Shown here piece after piece: positions 53,439 to 62,050 of a stretch of DNA of 64,000 nucleotides. The notes under the pieces are model-generated. The model was not told the origin of the DNA. It did not search any database and was given only the letters and a program-made list of their open reading frames with translations. Location: assembly GCA_035533475.1 (NCBI GenBank), contig DATLTS010000059.1, positions 1-64,000 of the forward strand, in the 5' to 3' direction. The position numbers and the translations under genes were made by a program. Source of the DNA: Mycobacteriales bacterium (GTDB taxonomy: Bacteria; Actinomycetota; Actinomycetes; DATLTS01). Numbering within the stretch: position 1 is the first letter of the stretch; the number at the start of each line of letters is the position of its first letter.

Positions 53439-54365
53439 ATGCCCATCACTCCCACCGAGTGGATCTGGATGGACGGGGAATTCGTCCCGTGGGACGAGGC
53501 GAAGATTCACGTGCTGAATCCCACGCTGCATTACGGCTGGGGGGTCTTCGAAGGGATTCGCGCGTATGCCACGCCGCGGGGGCCGGCGGTGTTCCGGCTG
53601 ACCGAGCACATCGAGCGGTTGTTCCGTTCGGCGCGGATCTACATGATGGACGTGGACTTCACGCCCGAGCAGTTGACCGCGGTCACGAAGGACCTGGTCC
53701 GGCGCAATGCGATCGATGCCTGCTATATCCGTCCGCTGATCTACCTGGGCTACGGCGAGATGGGGCTCAACCCGCTGCCGAGCAAGCCGGCGGTCGCCAT
53801 CGCGTGCTGGCCCTGGGGTGCCTACCTCGGCGCAGAGGCGGCGGAGCGGGGTTGCCGGGCCGTCGTGTCTAGCTGGGAGCGGATCGGGGCCAACACCATT
53901 CCCCCTGCCGGCAAGGCCACCGGGCAGTACATCAATTCGAGCCTCGCGAAGGTGGCCGCGATCAAGGCCGGTTATGACGAGTGCATCATGCTCACGCCCA
54001 CCGGGGCGATCGCCGAGGGCTCCGGCGAGAACATTTTCTGCGTTTATGGCCGCCGGCTCGTCACCCCACCGCTGGTCGACGGGGCCCTCGCGGGGATCAC
54101 TCGCGATTCGGTCATGACGATAGCCCGAGACGAGGGTCTGGAGGTCGTGGAGGCCACGCTGGTCCGTAGCGATCTCTACCTTGCCGACGAGGCATTTTTC
54201 ACCGGAACGGCCGCCGAGATGGTGCCGCTCATCGAGGTCGACGACCGTCCCGTGGGGGATGGGAAGCCGGGCACGGTGACCAGGCATCTGCTCGATTTGT
54301 TCGGTCAAGCAACCCGCGCCGAGCTTGACCGGTACAAGACCTGGAACGAGTACGTCCGAGAGTAG
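53439..54365 (+). CDS. ilvE: Branched-chain amino acid aminotransferase
   Basis: The 308-residue fold-type IV PLP enzyme begins with IWMDGEFVPWDEAKIHVLNPTLHYG and contains GVFEGIRAY, the family hallmark. NSSLAKVAAIKAGYDECIML holds the lysine region, and AEGSGENIFCV and EAFFTGTAAEMVPL complete the site. It transfers the amino group in the last step of Val, Leu and Ile synthesis. GAGGAG lies upstream of the ATG. Length and motifs match the bacterial ilvE type, not the longer mycobacterial form; D-amino-acid transaminase homologues are less likely because of the GVFEGIR motif. Confidence 0.92.
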   Translation: MPITPTEWIWMDGEFVPWDEAKIHVLNPTLHYGWGVFEGIRAYATPRGPAVFRLTEHIERLFRSARIYMMDVDFTPEQLTAVTKDLVRRNAIDACYIRPLIYLGYGEMGLNPLPSKPAVAIACWPWGAYLGAEAAERGCRAVVSSWERIGANTIPPAGKATGQYINSSLAKVAAIKAGYDECIMLTPTGAIAEGSGENIFCVYGRRLVTPPLVDGALAGITRDSVMTIARDEGLEVVEATLVRSDLYLADEAFFTGTAAEMVPLIEVDDRPVGDGKPGTVTRHLLDLFGQATRAELDRYKTWNEYVRE

Positions 54366-54440
54366 CGGGGCAGTCCTCTTTCCAAGACCGGATCCGCTGC
54401 CTAGTCTCGAGGTCCGGAGATCATGGCCTGGAGGTGGCAC

Positions 54441-54833
54441 ATGCAGGTGCGGGACGGGATGAGCACGGTGGTGTTGACCGTGGGTCCGACGCATACGCTG
54501 CGCGAAGCCGCCCGGCTGATGTCCGCCCGCCGGGTCGGCGCCGCGGTCGTCACCGATCCCGACAAGGGAGAGCCGGGGATCCTCACCGAGCGGGACATCC
54601 TCGATGCGCTCGCGCAGGGGCAGGATCCGGACATCGAGCGGGTCGGGGACCATCTGACGAGCGACATCGTCGTCGCGTCTCCGGACTGGCCGCTCGACCG
54701 CGCGGCACAGAGCATGCTCAGTGGCGGATTCCGTCACCTCGTCGTCTGCGAGGGCCCCGATATCGTCGGCATGCTTTCTGTCCGTGACGTGGTGCGTCTG
54801 CTGGTGACCGGGGCGCAAACTACGCCCGCGTGA
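54441..54833 (+). CDS. CBS-domain protein
   Basis: The 130-residue protein consists of two CBS motifs in tandem: HTLREAARLMSARRVGAAVVTD with GILTERDILDAL, then WPLDRAAQSMLSGGFRHLVVCE with VGMLSVRDVVRLLV. A CBS pair (Bateman domain) usually binds adenosine nucleotides. As a stand-alone module it probably acts as a sensor or partner. GGAGG lies 6 nt before the ATG at 54441, which is preferred to an upstream ATG at 54423. A TAGTCT box near 54401 could be its promoter. The cimA leader begins 26 nt after its stop. Confidence 0.85.
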   Translation: MQVRDGMSTVVLTVGPTHTLREAARLMSARRVGAAVVTDPDKGEPGILTERDILDALAQGQDPDIERVGDHLTSDIVVASPDWPLDRAAQSMLSGGFRHLVVCEGPDIVGMLSVRDVVRLLVTGAQTTPA

Positions 54834-54847
54834 TGGCCGCCTCGTGC

Positions 54848-54853
54848 TAACGT
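54848..54853 (+). promoter_or_regulatory. Leaderless -10 box of the cimA leader
   Basis: TAACGT lies 6 nt before the GTG of the leader peptide at 54860. The geometry matches the ilvB leader. Confidence 0.5.
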
Positions 54854-54859
54854 CGTGGT

Positions 54860-54898
54860 GTGAGCTCGATCTCGATTATCGGTAGGCGCGCTGGCTGA
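54860..54898 (+). CDS. Isoleucine-rich leader peptide of cimA
   Basis: The 12-residue frame reads MSSISIIGRRAG and contains ATC TCG ATT ATC, three Ile codons within four. CimA makes the 2-ketobutyrate precursor of isoleucine, so isoleucine-dependent stalling would match the product. It is followed by a GC hairpin (GGCGCGC with GCGCGCG) and by a terminator with seven T residues at 54917-54947. The Ser-Ile-Ile-x-Arg-Arg-Ala end resembles the ilvB leader (FIVVIRRAS). This is too short for normal gene calling. Confidence 0.78.
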   Translation: MSSISIIGRRAG

Positions 54899-54916
54899 GC
54901 ATCGGCCTGCGCGCGA

Positions 54917-54947
54917 CCCCCGTGTCTCTGGCACGCGGGGTTTTTTT
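54917..54947 (+). terminator. Attenuator terminator upstream of cimA
   Basis: CCCC-CGTG (54917-54924) pairs with CACG-C-GGGG (54932-54940) with one bulged C, followed by seven T residues (54941-54947). The cimA ribosome-binding site GGAGGG follows at about 54950. Its layout parallels the ilvB attenuator. Confidence 0.8.
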
Positions 54948-54964
54948 GTTGGAGGGAACTGACC

Positions 54965-56542
54965 ATGCCGGTCCAGCCTGACGAGTTCCACGTCTATGAC
55001 ACGACCCTGCGCGACGGCGCCCAACGGGAGGGGTTATCGCTTTCGGTCCACGACAAGCTGGCCATCGCCCGGTACCTCGACGAACTCGGGGTCGGGTTCA
55101 TCGAGGGGGGCTGGCCCGGCTCCAATCCGAAGGACGCGGAATTCTTCCGCCGGGCCCCCAAGGAGCTCGACCTGTCAACCGCCGTTCTCGCCGCGTTCGG
55201 AGCCACCCGGCGCCCCGGTGTTCGGGCCGCCGACGACCCGCAGGTGGCCGCGTTGCGGGACTCGGGGACCCAGGTCGTGACCCTTGTGGCCAAGGCGCAT
55301 GACCGACATGTCGAGAAGGCCCTGCGGACCACGCTTGAAGAGAACCTGGAGATGGTGCGGGACACAGTGAGTCACCTCAGGGCGGAGGGTCGACGGGTGT
55401 TCGTCGACGCCGAGCACTTCTTCGACGGGTATACCGACAATCCCGGCTACGCGCTGCAGGTGTGCCGGGTCGCGGCCGAGGCGGGCGCCGACGTGGTCGT
55501 GCTCTGCGACACCAACGGCGGGAATCTCCCGCAGCGGCTCGCCGAGGTCGTCCAGAAGGTCGCGGACGACGGTCTCCGGGTGGGGATCCATGCTCACAAC
55601 GACGCCGCCTGTGCGGTGGCGAATTCGTTGGCTGCCGTCGAGGCCGGAGCCACTCACGTGCAGGGCACCGCCAACGGATACGGAGAGCGGTGCGGCAACG
55701 CGGACCTGTTCGCCGTGGTCGCCGGACTGGAACTGAAAACCGGACGCCGGGTGCTGCCCTCGGGTCGGCTCGCCGAACTTGGGCGGGTCAGTCATGCGAT
55801 CGCCGAGGTTGCGAACATCGCGCCGGATCCGCACCAACCCTACGTAGGGGCCAGCGCATTTGCTCACAAGGCCGGCCTGCACGTCTCCGCGGTGAAGGTG
55901 GCGCCGGACCTCTATCAGCACGTCGATCCATCGAGTGTCGGCAACGAGTTGCGCCTTCTCGTCTCCGAACTCGCCGGTCGGGCCACGGTCGAGCTCAAAG
56001 GCCGGGAGCTCGGACTCGACCTGGATCGGGACACGGTGATCCGGATCATCGAGCGGGTCAAGGATCTCGAATCGGTGGGGTTCACGTTCGAAGCAGCCGA
56101 GGCCTCATTCGAGCTCATGCTCCACGAGGAGCTGACCGGCCAGCGGCCGAGCTACTTCGATCTCGAGTCATGGCGGGTCATCGTCGAGCGCCGCGCCGAT
56201 GGAGCGGTGGCGAGCGAGGCCACCGTCAAGCTTCGGGCGAACGGGGAACGGATCGTCGCCACCGGCGAGGGCAACGGCCCGGTGAACGCCCTGGATAACG
56301 CCCTGCGGCTGGCCCTGGGGCAGCTGTACCCGGTGTTGGCGGAGTTCCACCTGGTCGACTTCAAGGTCCGTATCGTCGAGGGCCGTCACGACACGGGCGC
56401 CGTGACCCGGGTCCTCGTCGAGACCGGGAACGGTGTTCGGGAGTGGGGGACGGTCGGTGTCGACGAGAACGTGATCGCCGCCTCCTGGCAGGCTCTGGAG
56501 GACGCGTACAACTACGGCTTGTCCCTCGCCGCGCGGGCCTAG
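54965..56542 (+). CDS. cimA: (R)-citramalate synthase
   Basis: The 525-residue protein belongs to the LeuA-like family, CimA branch: HVYDTTLRDGAQREGLSLSV, GVGFIEGGWPGSNPKD, HFFDGYTDNPGYAL and LCDTNGGNLPQ are diagnostic of citramalate synthase, with the metal-binding HAHND. It condenses pyruvate and acetyl-CoA to citramalate, a threonine-independent route to 2-ketobutyrate and isoleucine. A C-terminal LeuA-dimer-like regulatory domain is present. It is convergent with the penicillin-acylase gene with a 4-nt overlap. The Ile leader and terminator upstream fit this role. Confidence 0.94.
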   Translation: MPVQPDEFHVYDTTLRDGAQREGLSLSVHDKLAIARYLDELGVGFIEGGWPGSNPKDAEFFRRAPKELDLSTAVLAAFGATRRPGVRAADDPQVAALRDSGTQVVTLVAKAHDRHVEKALRTTLEENLEMVRDTVSHLRAEGRRVFVDAEHFFDGYTDNPGYALQVCRVAAEAGADVVVLCDTNGGNLPQRLAEVVQKVADDGLRVGIHAHNDAACAVANSLAAVEAGATHVQGTANGYGERCGNADLFAVVAGLELKTGRRVLPSGRLAELGRVSHAIAEVANIAPDPHQPYVGASAFAHKAGLHVSAVKVAPDLYQHVDPSSVGNELRLLVSELAGRATVELKGRELGLDLDRDTVIRIIERVKDLESVGFTFEAAEASFELMLHEELTGQRPSYFDLESWRVIVERRADGAVASEATVKLRANGERIVATGEGNGPVNALDNALRLALGQLYPVLAEFHLVDFKVRIVEGRHDTGAVTRVLVETGNGVREWGTVGVDENVIAASWQALEDAYNYGLSLAARA

Positions 56543-59457
56543 CCGGCCCGCTGCCGTCGACGGGTGGTGGCCGCGAGCCCGGCCAGGGCCAACGCACCGG
56601 CGGCCGCGAGCGGCAGCCCGAGACCTTCCCCGGTGGCCGGCAGCGATGCCGAAGACGAACTCACCGCTCCGATCCGCGCCCTCGCGGCACCCGACGGCCC
56701 GCTGCCTGGGAACTCGATCACCTGCTGAAAGGTGGGCCGGTTCTGCCAATCCTGGGCGGGCTGGCCCACGATGCCCACCGCGGTGTAGTGGATCGAGTCG
56801 TAGACCGGCTGGCTGACCCCGGCCTGCTCACTTGCGGTGGACCTGGTCCAGGAGGCGACCGTCGGCGAGCCGTTCGCGCTGACCATCGCGGAGTACGTTG
56901 CCGACAGGGCGCCATCGATAGCGGCCCGGCAGCTTGCCGCACCCCCGCCGCAGATCCTGGTCATGATTTCGGGGCCGAACGGCTGGGCGACTGGCTCGCC
57001 TCGAAGTTGGCGGAGCACCTTGACGAGGTAGCCTTCCCAGCCCCCGTCGTAGGCGCTACCGACGTTGGACCCGCCCGGTGTGTTTGCAAAGTCCAAGGGC
57101 AGCACGCTGTATCGGTAGGGCAGCCCGTTGACGTCCTCGACGCCCCCGGCCTTGAGGATCGGGTCGAAGATCGCCTCGATCAGCGTGGGGTACAGCTCGT
57201 CCATGAGCGCGACGGCCGACGCGTCGACATACTGCGCGTCGCCGTGGGCGGCTCTCCGCCGGTGCGCTCCCGCCGCGAGCCACGCGGACAGTTCCGACAG
57301 CTCCTGGGTTTGGGTTCCGGCTCCCGGCGAGGCGAGGTAGCCGAGAAGTTCGGGTAGCACCCGGCGTCCGGACAGGTCGACCGTTGCGGCATCCTCCATC
57401 GCCTGTACGAGGTTGGCTCGGGTGATCTTGTTGTTGTGGAGCGCGAACTGCTGCTTGATGGCAGTGGTCAGGGACATGACTCGGTAGATCGGCCCATAGC
57501 CGAACTGGTCGTCAGCGGCGGAGAATTCCGGCGCCGGCTTGTTGTTCCAGCTGGTGAAGAAACCCTGCGGGGGATCGATCTCGTGCGGGTGGCCGGCGTC
57601 GGACAGGAAACCTTTCCAATCCGCGCCGCCGGTGCCCCACGTCGGGAGGCTCGGATCCACTCCGGCTGGCCGGATTGGATCAGCGCCGCTGACGTAGTAG
57701 GCGATATCCCGGCTGTCGGCATAAAGCCAGTTGAACGTGTAGCCGATGTGCTCCGCCCCGGTCATCCAGGTCTGTGCGCTGGTCGTGTACGAAGGTGAGT
57801 TCCATCGAAAGAAGCCGACCGCAGAGTCGGCCTCGTGGTTGTACGTGCTGCGCTGGGTGACGATGGCGACCGGTTTGCCGCCGACCGTCGTCCAGCCCTG
57901 GACTATCCCGTGCACGGTCAGATAGATGTCATGCCGGAGATCCACCGGCGCCCCCAGGCCGCCGGGCTTCGGGAACGCGAGTTCGGTGAACACCTCGTGA
58001 GTCATGGGCAGGCAGCGGCCCTTGTACTCGTAGAACGTCCCGTGCGGACCGGCCGCCCCGCCGTTCGGGTTGCACACCAGCTCGACCCGCTGATCCACGA
58101 CGTCCGTGCCGGCCGAGGTCGCCGACCAGGCGTAGTCCACGCCGCGCCCCAGCTCGACGACGAAATTCGTCCCCGGGAAGGAGGCGCCCTCGGCCGCGTA
58201 GTCCGGACCGTGCAGGTCCTCCTCCATGAGGATTTCCGGTGCGAAATAGCCGACCTGCGGGCCGAATACGGCGATGGGATGGCCGGACGCGGTATGCGAG
58301 CCGGCGACGACGAGCGCGTTGCTCATGGCCTTCGGGAAGCTGAGCAGTGCGGCGACGATCTTCATCGCGGTCAGGTTGGGCGCGGTGAGGTTGCAATTGG
58401 CCGTCGTGTCGGTTGGACCACCGGTGAGCGGAGTGTTCGGATCCGGAAGGGCGGTCAAGGCCGGGTCGATCTTGCCAGGGATCTCGTAGGGGAAGCTGCG
58501 GTCGACGATCGTCGTCGGCGCGTTCGGGTCGTTCTGCTCCCGGAAGTCGGTGAACGCCGTCCTGGCTTCCGCGGCGGAGTGTAGATGGCTCTCGAGGTAC
58601 TGGAGCAGGCGGGCGTTAGCCAGCTCGTTGCCGCCGCCCTTGCCGAAGATTCCGCCGACGAGCGCGGCCACCGATATGACGTCGCTCGGGATCCAGGGTT
58701 GCGGTGGTCCTACCGCAGCGGCGTAGTCCGCGGGGAGCAACGCCGGATTGGTGCGGGTCGCAGCGATGTAGGCGTTGATACCGTCGACGTAGCCGGTGAG
58801 CATGGACTTGAGGTCGGTACCGACGATGCCGTTGGATGCGGCGATTGCGTCGATCTGCGCCTGCTCCTGCGGCTGGGTGTACGGGGCGGACAGTAGTTCG
58901 TCGTGGTCCATCCGCTCATCGCTGCACGACGGTCCGAGGAACGCCGAGAGGTCACCGGCACCGTAGTGCCGCAACACGTCGATGAGGAACAGCCGGTCCT
59001 CGGCCGCTGCATATCCGGCACCGAACGCCGTGCCGGTCAGTGTCCGACCGTAGATGTGCGGCACGTCGTGGCGGTCACGATAGATCACGACGTCCGGGCT
59101 TGGCTGCTCGGTCCGGACGATGTCCGCGGCTCGCACCCCGAACGAGGCATCGTCGTAGTACTGGGGCAGCTGGGCGTTGGAGAGGCTCGGGTAGCCATAC
59201 AGAAGGTTCGCGTACTTCGTCAGCTGGTCCTGACTGCCGGCCGGCCGACTCCCGCTGGACTCGAACGCCAGGAGTTGGGCTGAGTTGACCAGACCGTTCT
59301 CTCCTGCCGGGAGGATCGACATGATCTGACCCCGACCGGAATCGTCGGCCTGGTAGGTGGGATTCGGGGTGAAGTCCGCGGCGGCACCGGCCGGACCGAC
59401 GGCAGCCACCGATACCGCGACGAGGGCTAACCCGGCAAAACCCACGAACTTGCGCAC
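56539..59457 (-). CDS. Cell-wall-anchored penicillin acylase family protein
   Basis: The 972-residue protein has a signal peptide (KFVGFAGLALVAVSVAAVGPAGAAA), an alpha-subunit-like region (VVIYRDRHDVPHIYGRTLTGTAFGAGYAAAEDRLF), a spacer, and a beta subunit beginning at the likely nucleophile S379 in AMSNALVVAGSHTASG. Penicillin-acylase-type enzymes self-cleave before this Ser, which then acts as the N-terminal nucleophile. The C-terminus has LPATG (about 939), a hydrophobic segment and RRRQRAG, a sortase signal. So the enzyme should be covalently attached to the wall, acting on penicillins, acyl-homoserine lactones or other acyl amides. GTG at 59457, with GGGAGG 6 nt upstream. It overlaps cimA by 4 nt at the 3' ends. 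Confidence 0.88.
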   Translation of the reverse strand: MRKFVGFAGLALVAVSVAAVGPAGAAADFTPNPTYQADDSGRGQIMSILPAGENGLVNSAQLLAFESSGSRPAGSQDQLTKYANLLYGYPSLSNAQLPQYYDDASFGVRAADIVRTEQPSPDVVIYRDRHDVPHIYGRTLTGTAFGAGYAAAEDRLFLIDVLRHYGAGDLSAFLGPSCSDERMDHDELLSAPYTQPQEQAQIDAIAASNGIVGTDLKSMLTGYVDGINAYIAATRTNPALLPADYAAAVGPPQPWIPSDVISVAALVGGIFGKGGGNELANARLLQYLESHLHSAAEARTAFTDFREQNDPNAPTTIVDRSFPYEIPGKIDPALTALPDPNTPLTGGPTDTTANCNLTAPNLTAMKIVAALLSFPKAMSNALVVAGSHTASGHPIAVFGPQVGYFAPEILMEEDLHGPDYAAEGASFPGTNFVVELGRGVDYAWSATSAGTDVVDQRVELVCNPNGGAAGPHGTFYEYKGRCLPMTHEVFTELAFPKPGGLGAPVDLRHDIYLTVHGIVQGWTTVGGKPVAIVTQRSTYNHEADSAVGFFRWNSPSYTTSAQTWMTGAEHIGYTFNWLYADSRDIAYYVSGADPIRPAGVDPSLPTWGTGGADWKGFLSDAGHPHEIDPPQGFFTSWNNKPAPEFSAADDQFGYGPIYRVMSLTTAIKQQFALHNNKITRANLVQAMEDAATVDLSGRRVLPELLGYLASPGAGTQTQELSELSAWLAAGAHRRRAAHGDAQYVDASAVALMDELYPTLIEAIFDPILKAGGVEDVNGLPYRYSVLPLDFANTPGGSNVGSAYDGGWEGYLVKVLRQLRGEPVAQPFGPEIMTRICGGGAASCRAAIDGALSATYSAMVSANGSPTVASWTRSTASEQAGVSQPVYDSIHYTAVGIVGQPAQDWQNRPTFQQVIEFPGSGPSGAARARIGAVSSSSASLPATGEGLGLPLAAAGALALAGLAATTRRRQRAG

Positions 59458-59549
59458 GCGATACCTCCCGCAAATGTCGGATCTCGAACTTACTAGGCGG
59501 TAACCCCGGCGTCGCCCGAGGTGGCGGGGATCACGGCACAGCCAACCGA

Positions 59550-59555
59550 TACCCT
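59550..59555 (+). promoter_or_regulatory. Leaderless -10 box of the FAH-gltX unit
   Basis: TACCCT lies 8 nt before the GTG at 59564. No ribosome-binding site is seen. Confidence 0.4.
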
Positions 59556-59563
59556 CGCTCATC

Positions 59564-60337
59564 GTGCGGATCGCGCGGTACTCAGCAGGGGCGGACGTCG
59601 GGTTCGGCGTCGTCGAGGGCGACGGCGAAGCCGCGGTTCTTGCGGTTATCGCGGGGCACCCTTTCTCCGCATTCGAGTTCAGCGGTGAGCGGCTTCCCGT
59701 CGCAGAGGTACGACTCCTCGCGCCGGTCATCCCGTCGAAGATCGTGGCGGTGGGCAAGAACTACGCTGAGCATGCGGCCGAAATGGGCGGTGAGGCACCC
59801 GCGGAGCCGCTGATCTTCCTCAAGCCGTCGACCGCGGTGATCGGACCCGGCGACGCGATCGTCTATCCCGCTGCGTCGCAAAGGGTCGATTTCGAAGGGG
59901 AGCTTGCAGCGGTGATCGGTCGGCTCTCCCGCCGGGTACCCGAGCGGGATGCGTTGGCCGCCGTGCTCGGGTACACGTGCGCGAATGACGTCACGGCACG
60001 TGACCAGCAGCAGAGCGATGGGCAATGGTCCCGAGCCAAGGGACATGACACCTTCTGTCCGCTTGGGCCGTGGATAGAAACCGGTCTCGATCCGAGTGCA
60101 GTGGCAATCTCCACCGACCTCAACGGGGAGCGTCGACAGCGCGGAAACACGTCGGATTTGGTGCATCCGGTCGCGGCGCTGATCGCCTACATCAGCTCGG
60201 TCATGACTTTGCTGCCCGGTGACGTCGTGTTGACCGGGACACCCGCTGGCGTGGGGCCGATGAATGCCGGTGACGAAGTGTCGGTAACCATCGAGGGCAT
60301 CGGCACCCTGACCAACCGGGTGACTGCGGATGGCTGA
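59564..60337 (+). CDS. Fumarylacetoacetate hydrolase family protein
   Basis: The 257-residue protein has the FAH C-terminal fold. KIVAVGKNYAEHAAEMG opens the domain, PLIFLKPSTAVIGPGDAI follows, and DFEGELAAVIG supplies metal ligands. YTCANDVTARDQQ and KGHDTFCPLGPWI match the active site, and TGTPAGVGPM ends it. Family members hydrolyse or decarboxylate acylpyruvates or 2-oxo acids. In actinobacteria this gene commonly lies just before gltX, as here, where the two overlap by 8 nt and are presumably co-transcribed. Substrate is not determined. Confidence 0.92.
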   Translation: MRIARYSAGADVGFGVVEGDGEAAVLAVIAGHPFSAFEFSGERLPVAEVRLLAPVIPSKIVAVGKNYAEHAAEMGGEAPAEPLIFLKPSTAVIGPGDAIVYPAASQRVDFEGELAAVIGRLSRRVPERDALAAVLGYTCANDVTARDQQQSDGQWSRAKGHDTFCPLGPWIETGLDPSAVAISTDLNGERRQRGNTSDLVHPVAALIAYISSVMTLLPGDVVLTGTPAGVGPMNAGDEVSVTIEGIGTLTNRVTADG

Positions 60338-61811
60338 CGAGGTCCGGGCCCGTTTCGCACCGTCCCCAACCGGCGATCTGCACGTGGGCAACATTCGTAC
60401 GGCCTTGTACAACTGGGCCTTCGTCCGACATCTCGATGGCCGCCTCATCTTCCGGCTGGAGGATACCGACCGCAGCCGATCCAGCGATGAGGCCTGTGCC
60501 GCGGCGATCGACACCATGCACTGGCTGGGCTTGGACTGGGACGAGGGGGTCGAAGTCGGGGGACCTGACGGCCCGTACCGACAGAGCGAGCGCTACGGGA
60601 TCTACCGCGAATGGACGGATCGTTTCCTCGGCGAAGGCAGTGCCTATAGCTGCTACTGCAGCCAGGAGGAAGTGGCCGCGCGGTCCAAGGCTGCCGGTCG
60701 CCCTCCTGGTTACGACGGTCATTGCCGATCTCTAACCGAGGGCCAGATCGATCAGTACCGTGCCGAGGGTCGTCTACCTGCGATCCGGCTCCGGATGCAA
60801 GCGGGCACGACCAGCTTCGACGACCTGGTTCGGGGCGAGGTCAGCTTCGACAACGCCACCGTCCCCGACTTCGTTCTGGTTCGGGCCGATGGTCATCCGC
60901 TGTACACCCTCGCGGTGGCGGTTGACGACGTTCTGATGCGGATCACCCACATCGTGCGAGGCGAGGACCTACTCTCCTCCACCCCTAGGCAAGTGGCCGT
61001 CTACCGGGCGATGGGGATACCGCCCGAGCGCTGGCCGAGGTTTGGGCACCTGCCCATGGTGCTGGGACCAGACGGCCAACGGCTGTCCAAGCGCAACGGG
61101 GTGGTATCCATCGCCTGGTACCGGCGGGAGGGCTTCTTGCCGGAAGCCATGTGCAACTACCTAGCTCTGCTGGGTTGGTCGCCCGGCGACGATCGTGAGC
61201 TATTCAACCTGACCGAAATGCGGGCCGGGTTCGAGGTCGGTCGGGTCAACCGCAATCCTGCCCGGTTCGACCTGAAGAAGCTGGAAGCGATCAACGCGGA
61301 GAAGATCCGCGAGCTGCCGGAGGACGAGCTGCATCGCCGCGTACTTATGGTTCTGAGCGACGCGGGGCTTCTGACGGAGGCTTCCACGGCCGCCACGTCG
61401 GCGACGCTCAAAGCGGGGGTGCGACTCATCCAAACCAGGATCCGCCGCCTAGTGGACGCAGTGCCCATGCTCGCCTTCTTGCTGGTCGAGGAGGCGGAGT
61501 TCGTTCGCGATCCGGATGACGTCGCAGCCATGCTGATTCCGGAGGCCGTCCCGGCTTTGCAGGCTGCTCTAGTGGTGCTCGACAAGGTCGACGATTGGGT
61601 AGAACCTCGGATCAACGCTGCCCTTCGGGCTGGTCTGGACGTGGCGGAGCTCAAGACGAAGACGGCCTTCCCCCCGCTTTACGTCGCGGTCGTCGGTCAC
61701 CGAACCGGGCCGCCCCTGTTCGACTCGCTCGCGCTGCTCGGTCGGGACCGCGTGCTGGGCCGATTGGAGAGCGCACTCGAGCTGGCACGGGGTGGCGAGC
61801 GAGCCGGATGA
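60330..61811 (+). CDS. gltX: Glutamyl-tRNA synthetase
   Basis: The 493-residue class I synthetase has the HIGH-like motif in APSPTGDLHVGNIRTALYN and the KMSKS-like motif in GQRLSKRNGVVS. CSQEE-type YCSQEEVAARSK and FGHLPMVLGPDG are typical. It charges tRNA-Glu, and in organisms with GatCAB usually also tRNA-Gln; both tRNA genes lie immediately downstream and gatCAB is in this window. ATG at 60330 overlaps the FAH-family stop by 8 nt. Confidence 0.96.
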   Translation: MADEVRARFAPSPTGDLHVGNIRTALYNWAFVRHLDGRLIFRLEDTDRSRSSDEACAAAIDTMHWLGLDWDEGVEVGGPDGPYRQSERYGIYREWTDRFLGEGSAYSCYCSQEEVAARSKAAGRPPGYDGHCRSLTEGQIDQYRAEGRLPAIRLRMQAGTTSFDDLVRGEVSFDNATVPDFVLVRADGHPLYTLAVAVDDVLMRITHIVRGEDLLSSTPRQVAVYRAMGIPPERWPRFGHLPMVLGPDGQRLSKRNGVVSIAWYRREGFLPEAMCNYLALLGWSPGDDRELFNLTEMRAGFEVGRVNRNPARFDLKKLEAINAEKIRELPEDELHRRVLMVLSDAGLLTEASTAATSATLKAGVRLIQTRIRRLVDAVPMLAFLLVEEAEFVRDPDDVAAMLIPEAVPALQAALVVLDKVDDWVEPRINAALRAGLDVAELKTKTAFPPLYVAVVGHRTGPPLFDSLALLGRDRVLGRLESALELARGGERAG

Positions 61812-61867
61812 TCAACTTGAGGGGGGTATCATGGCCGGGCAGGGCTCCCGGCGGGGCCCGAACTCCA

Positions 61868-61939
61868 TGGGGTATGGGGTAATTGGCAGCCCGACGGGTT
61901 CTGGCCCCGTTAGTCTAGGTTCGAGTCCTGGTACCCCAG
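61868..61939 (+). tRNA. tRNA-Gln (CTG anticodon)
   Basis: A complete cloverleaf of 72 nt can be drawn. The acceptor is TGGGGTA with TACCCCA, the D stem GGGT/GCCC, the anticodon stem ACGGG/CCCGT with loop TTCTGGC (anticodon CTG), and the T arm CTAGG/CCTGG with loop TTCGAGT. The discriminator is G and CCA is not encoded. It is 56 nt after gltX. A TATCAT box at 61827 is a possible promoter. Confidence 0.95.
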
Positions 61940-61977
61940 CGGAGGCCGGCAGAGCGCCGGTCGCTGTTTATGGTCAC

Positions 61978-62050
61978 GGCCCCGTTGTCTAGCGGCCTAG
62001 GACGCCGCCCTCTCAAGGCGGTAGCGCCGGTTCGAATCCGGTCGGGGCTA
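61978..62050 (+). tRNA. tRNA-Glu (CTC anticodon), likely integration site
   Basis: A 73-nt cloverleaf: acceptor GGCCCCG/CGGGGCT, D stem GTC/GAC, anticodon stem CCGCC/GGCGG with loop CTCTCAA (anticodon CTC), T loop TTCGAAT. Discriminator A, CCA not encoded. A serine recombinase gene on the opposite strand runs into its 3' end, which suggests the tRNA 3' half is the attachment site of the element that begins here. Confidence 0.95.

Noticed and set aside
62013-62050. TGFEP peptide as a conserved protein motif
   Set aside because: It is the antisense translation of the tRNA T-arm, a familiar artefact; only the residues before it are informative.
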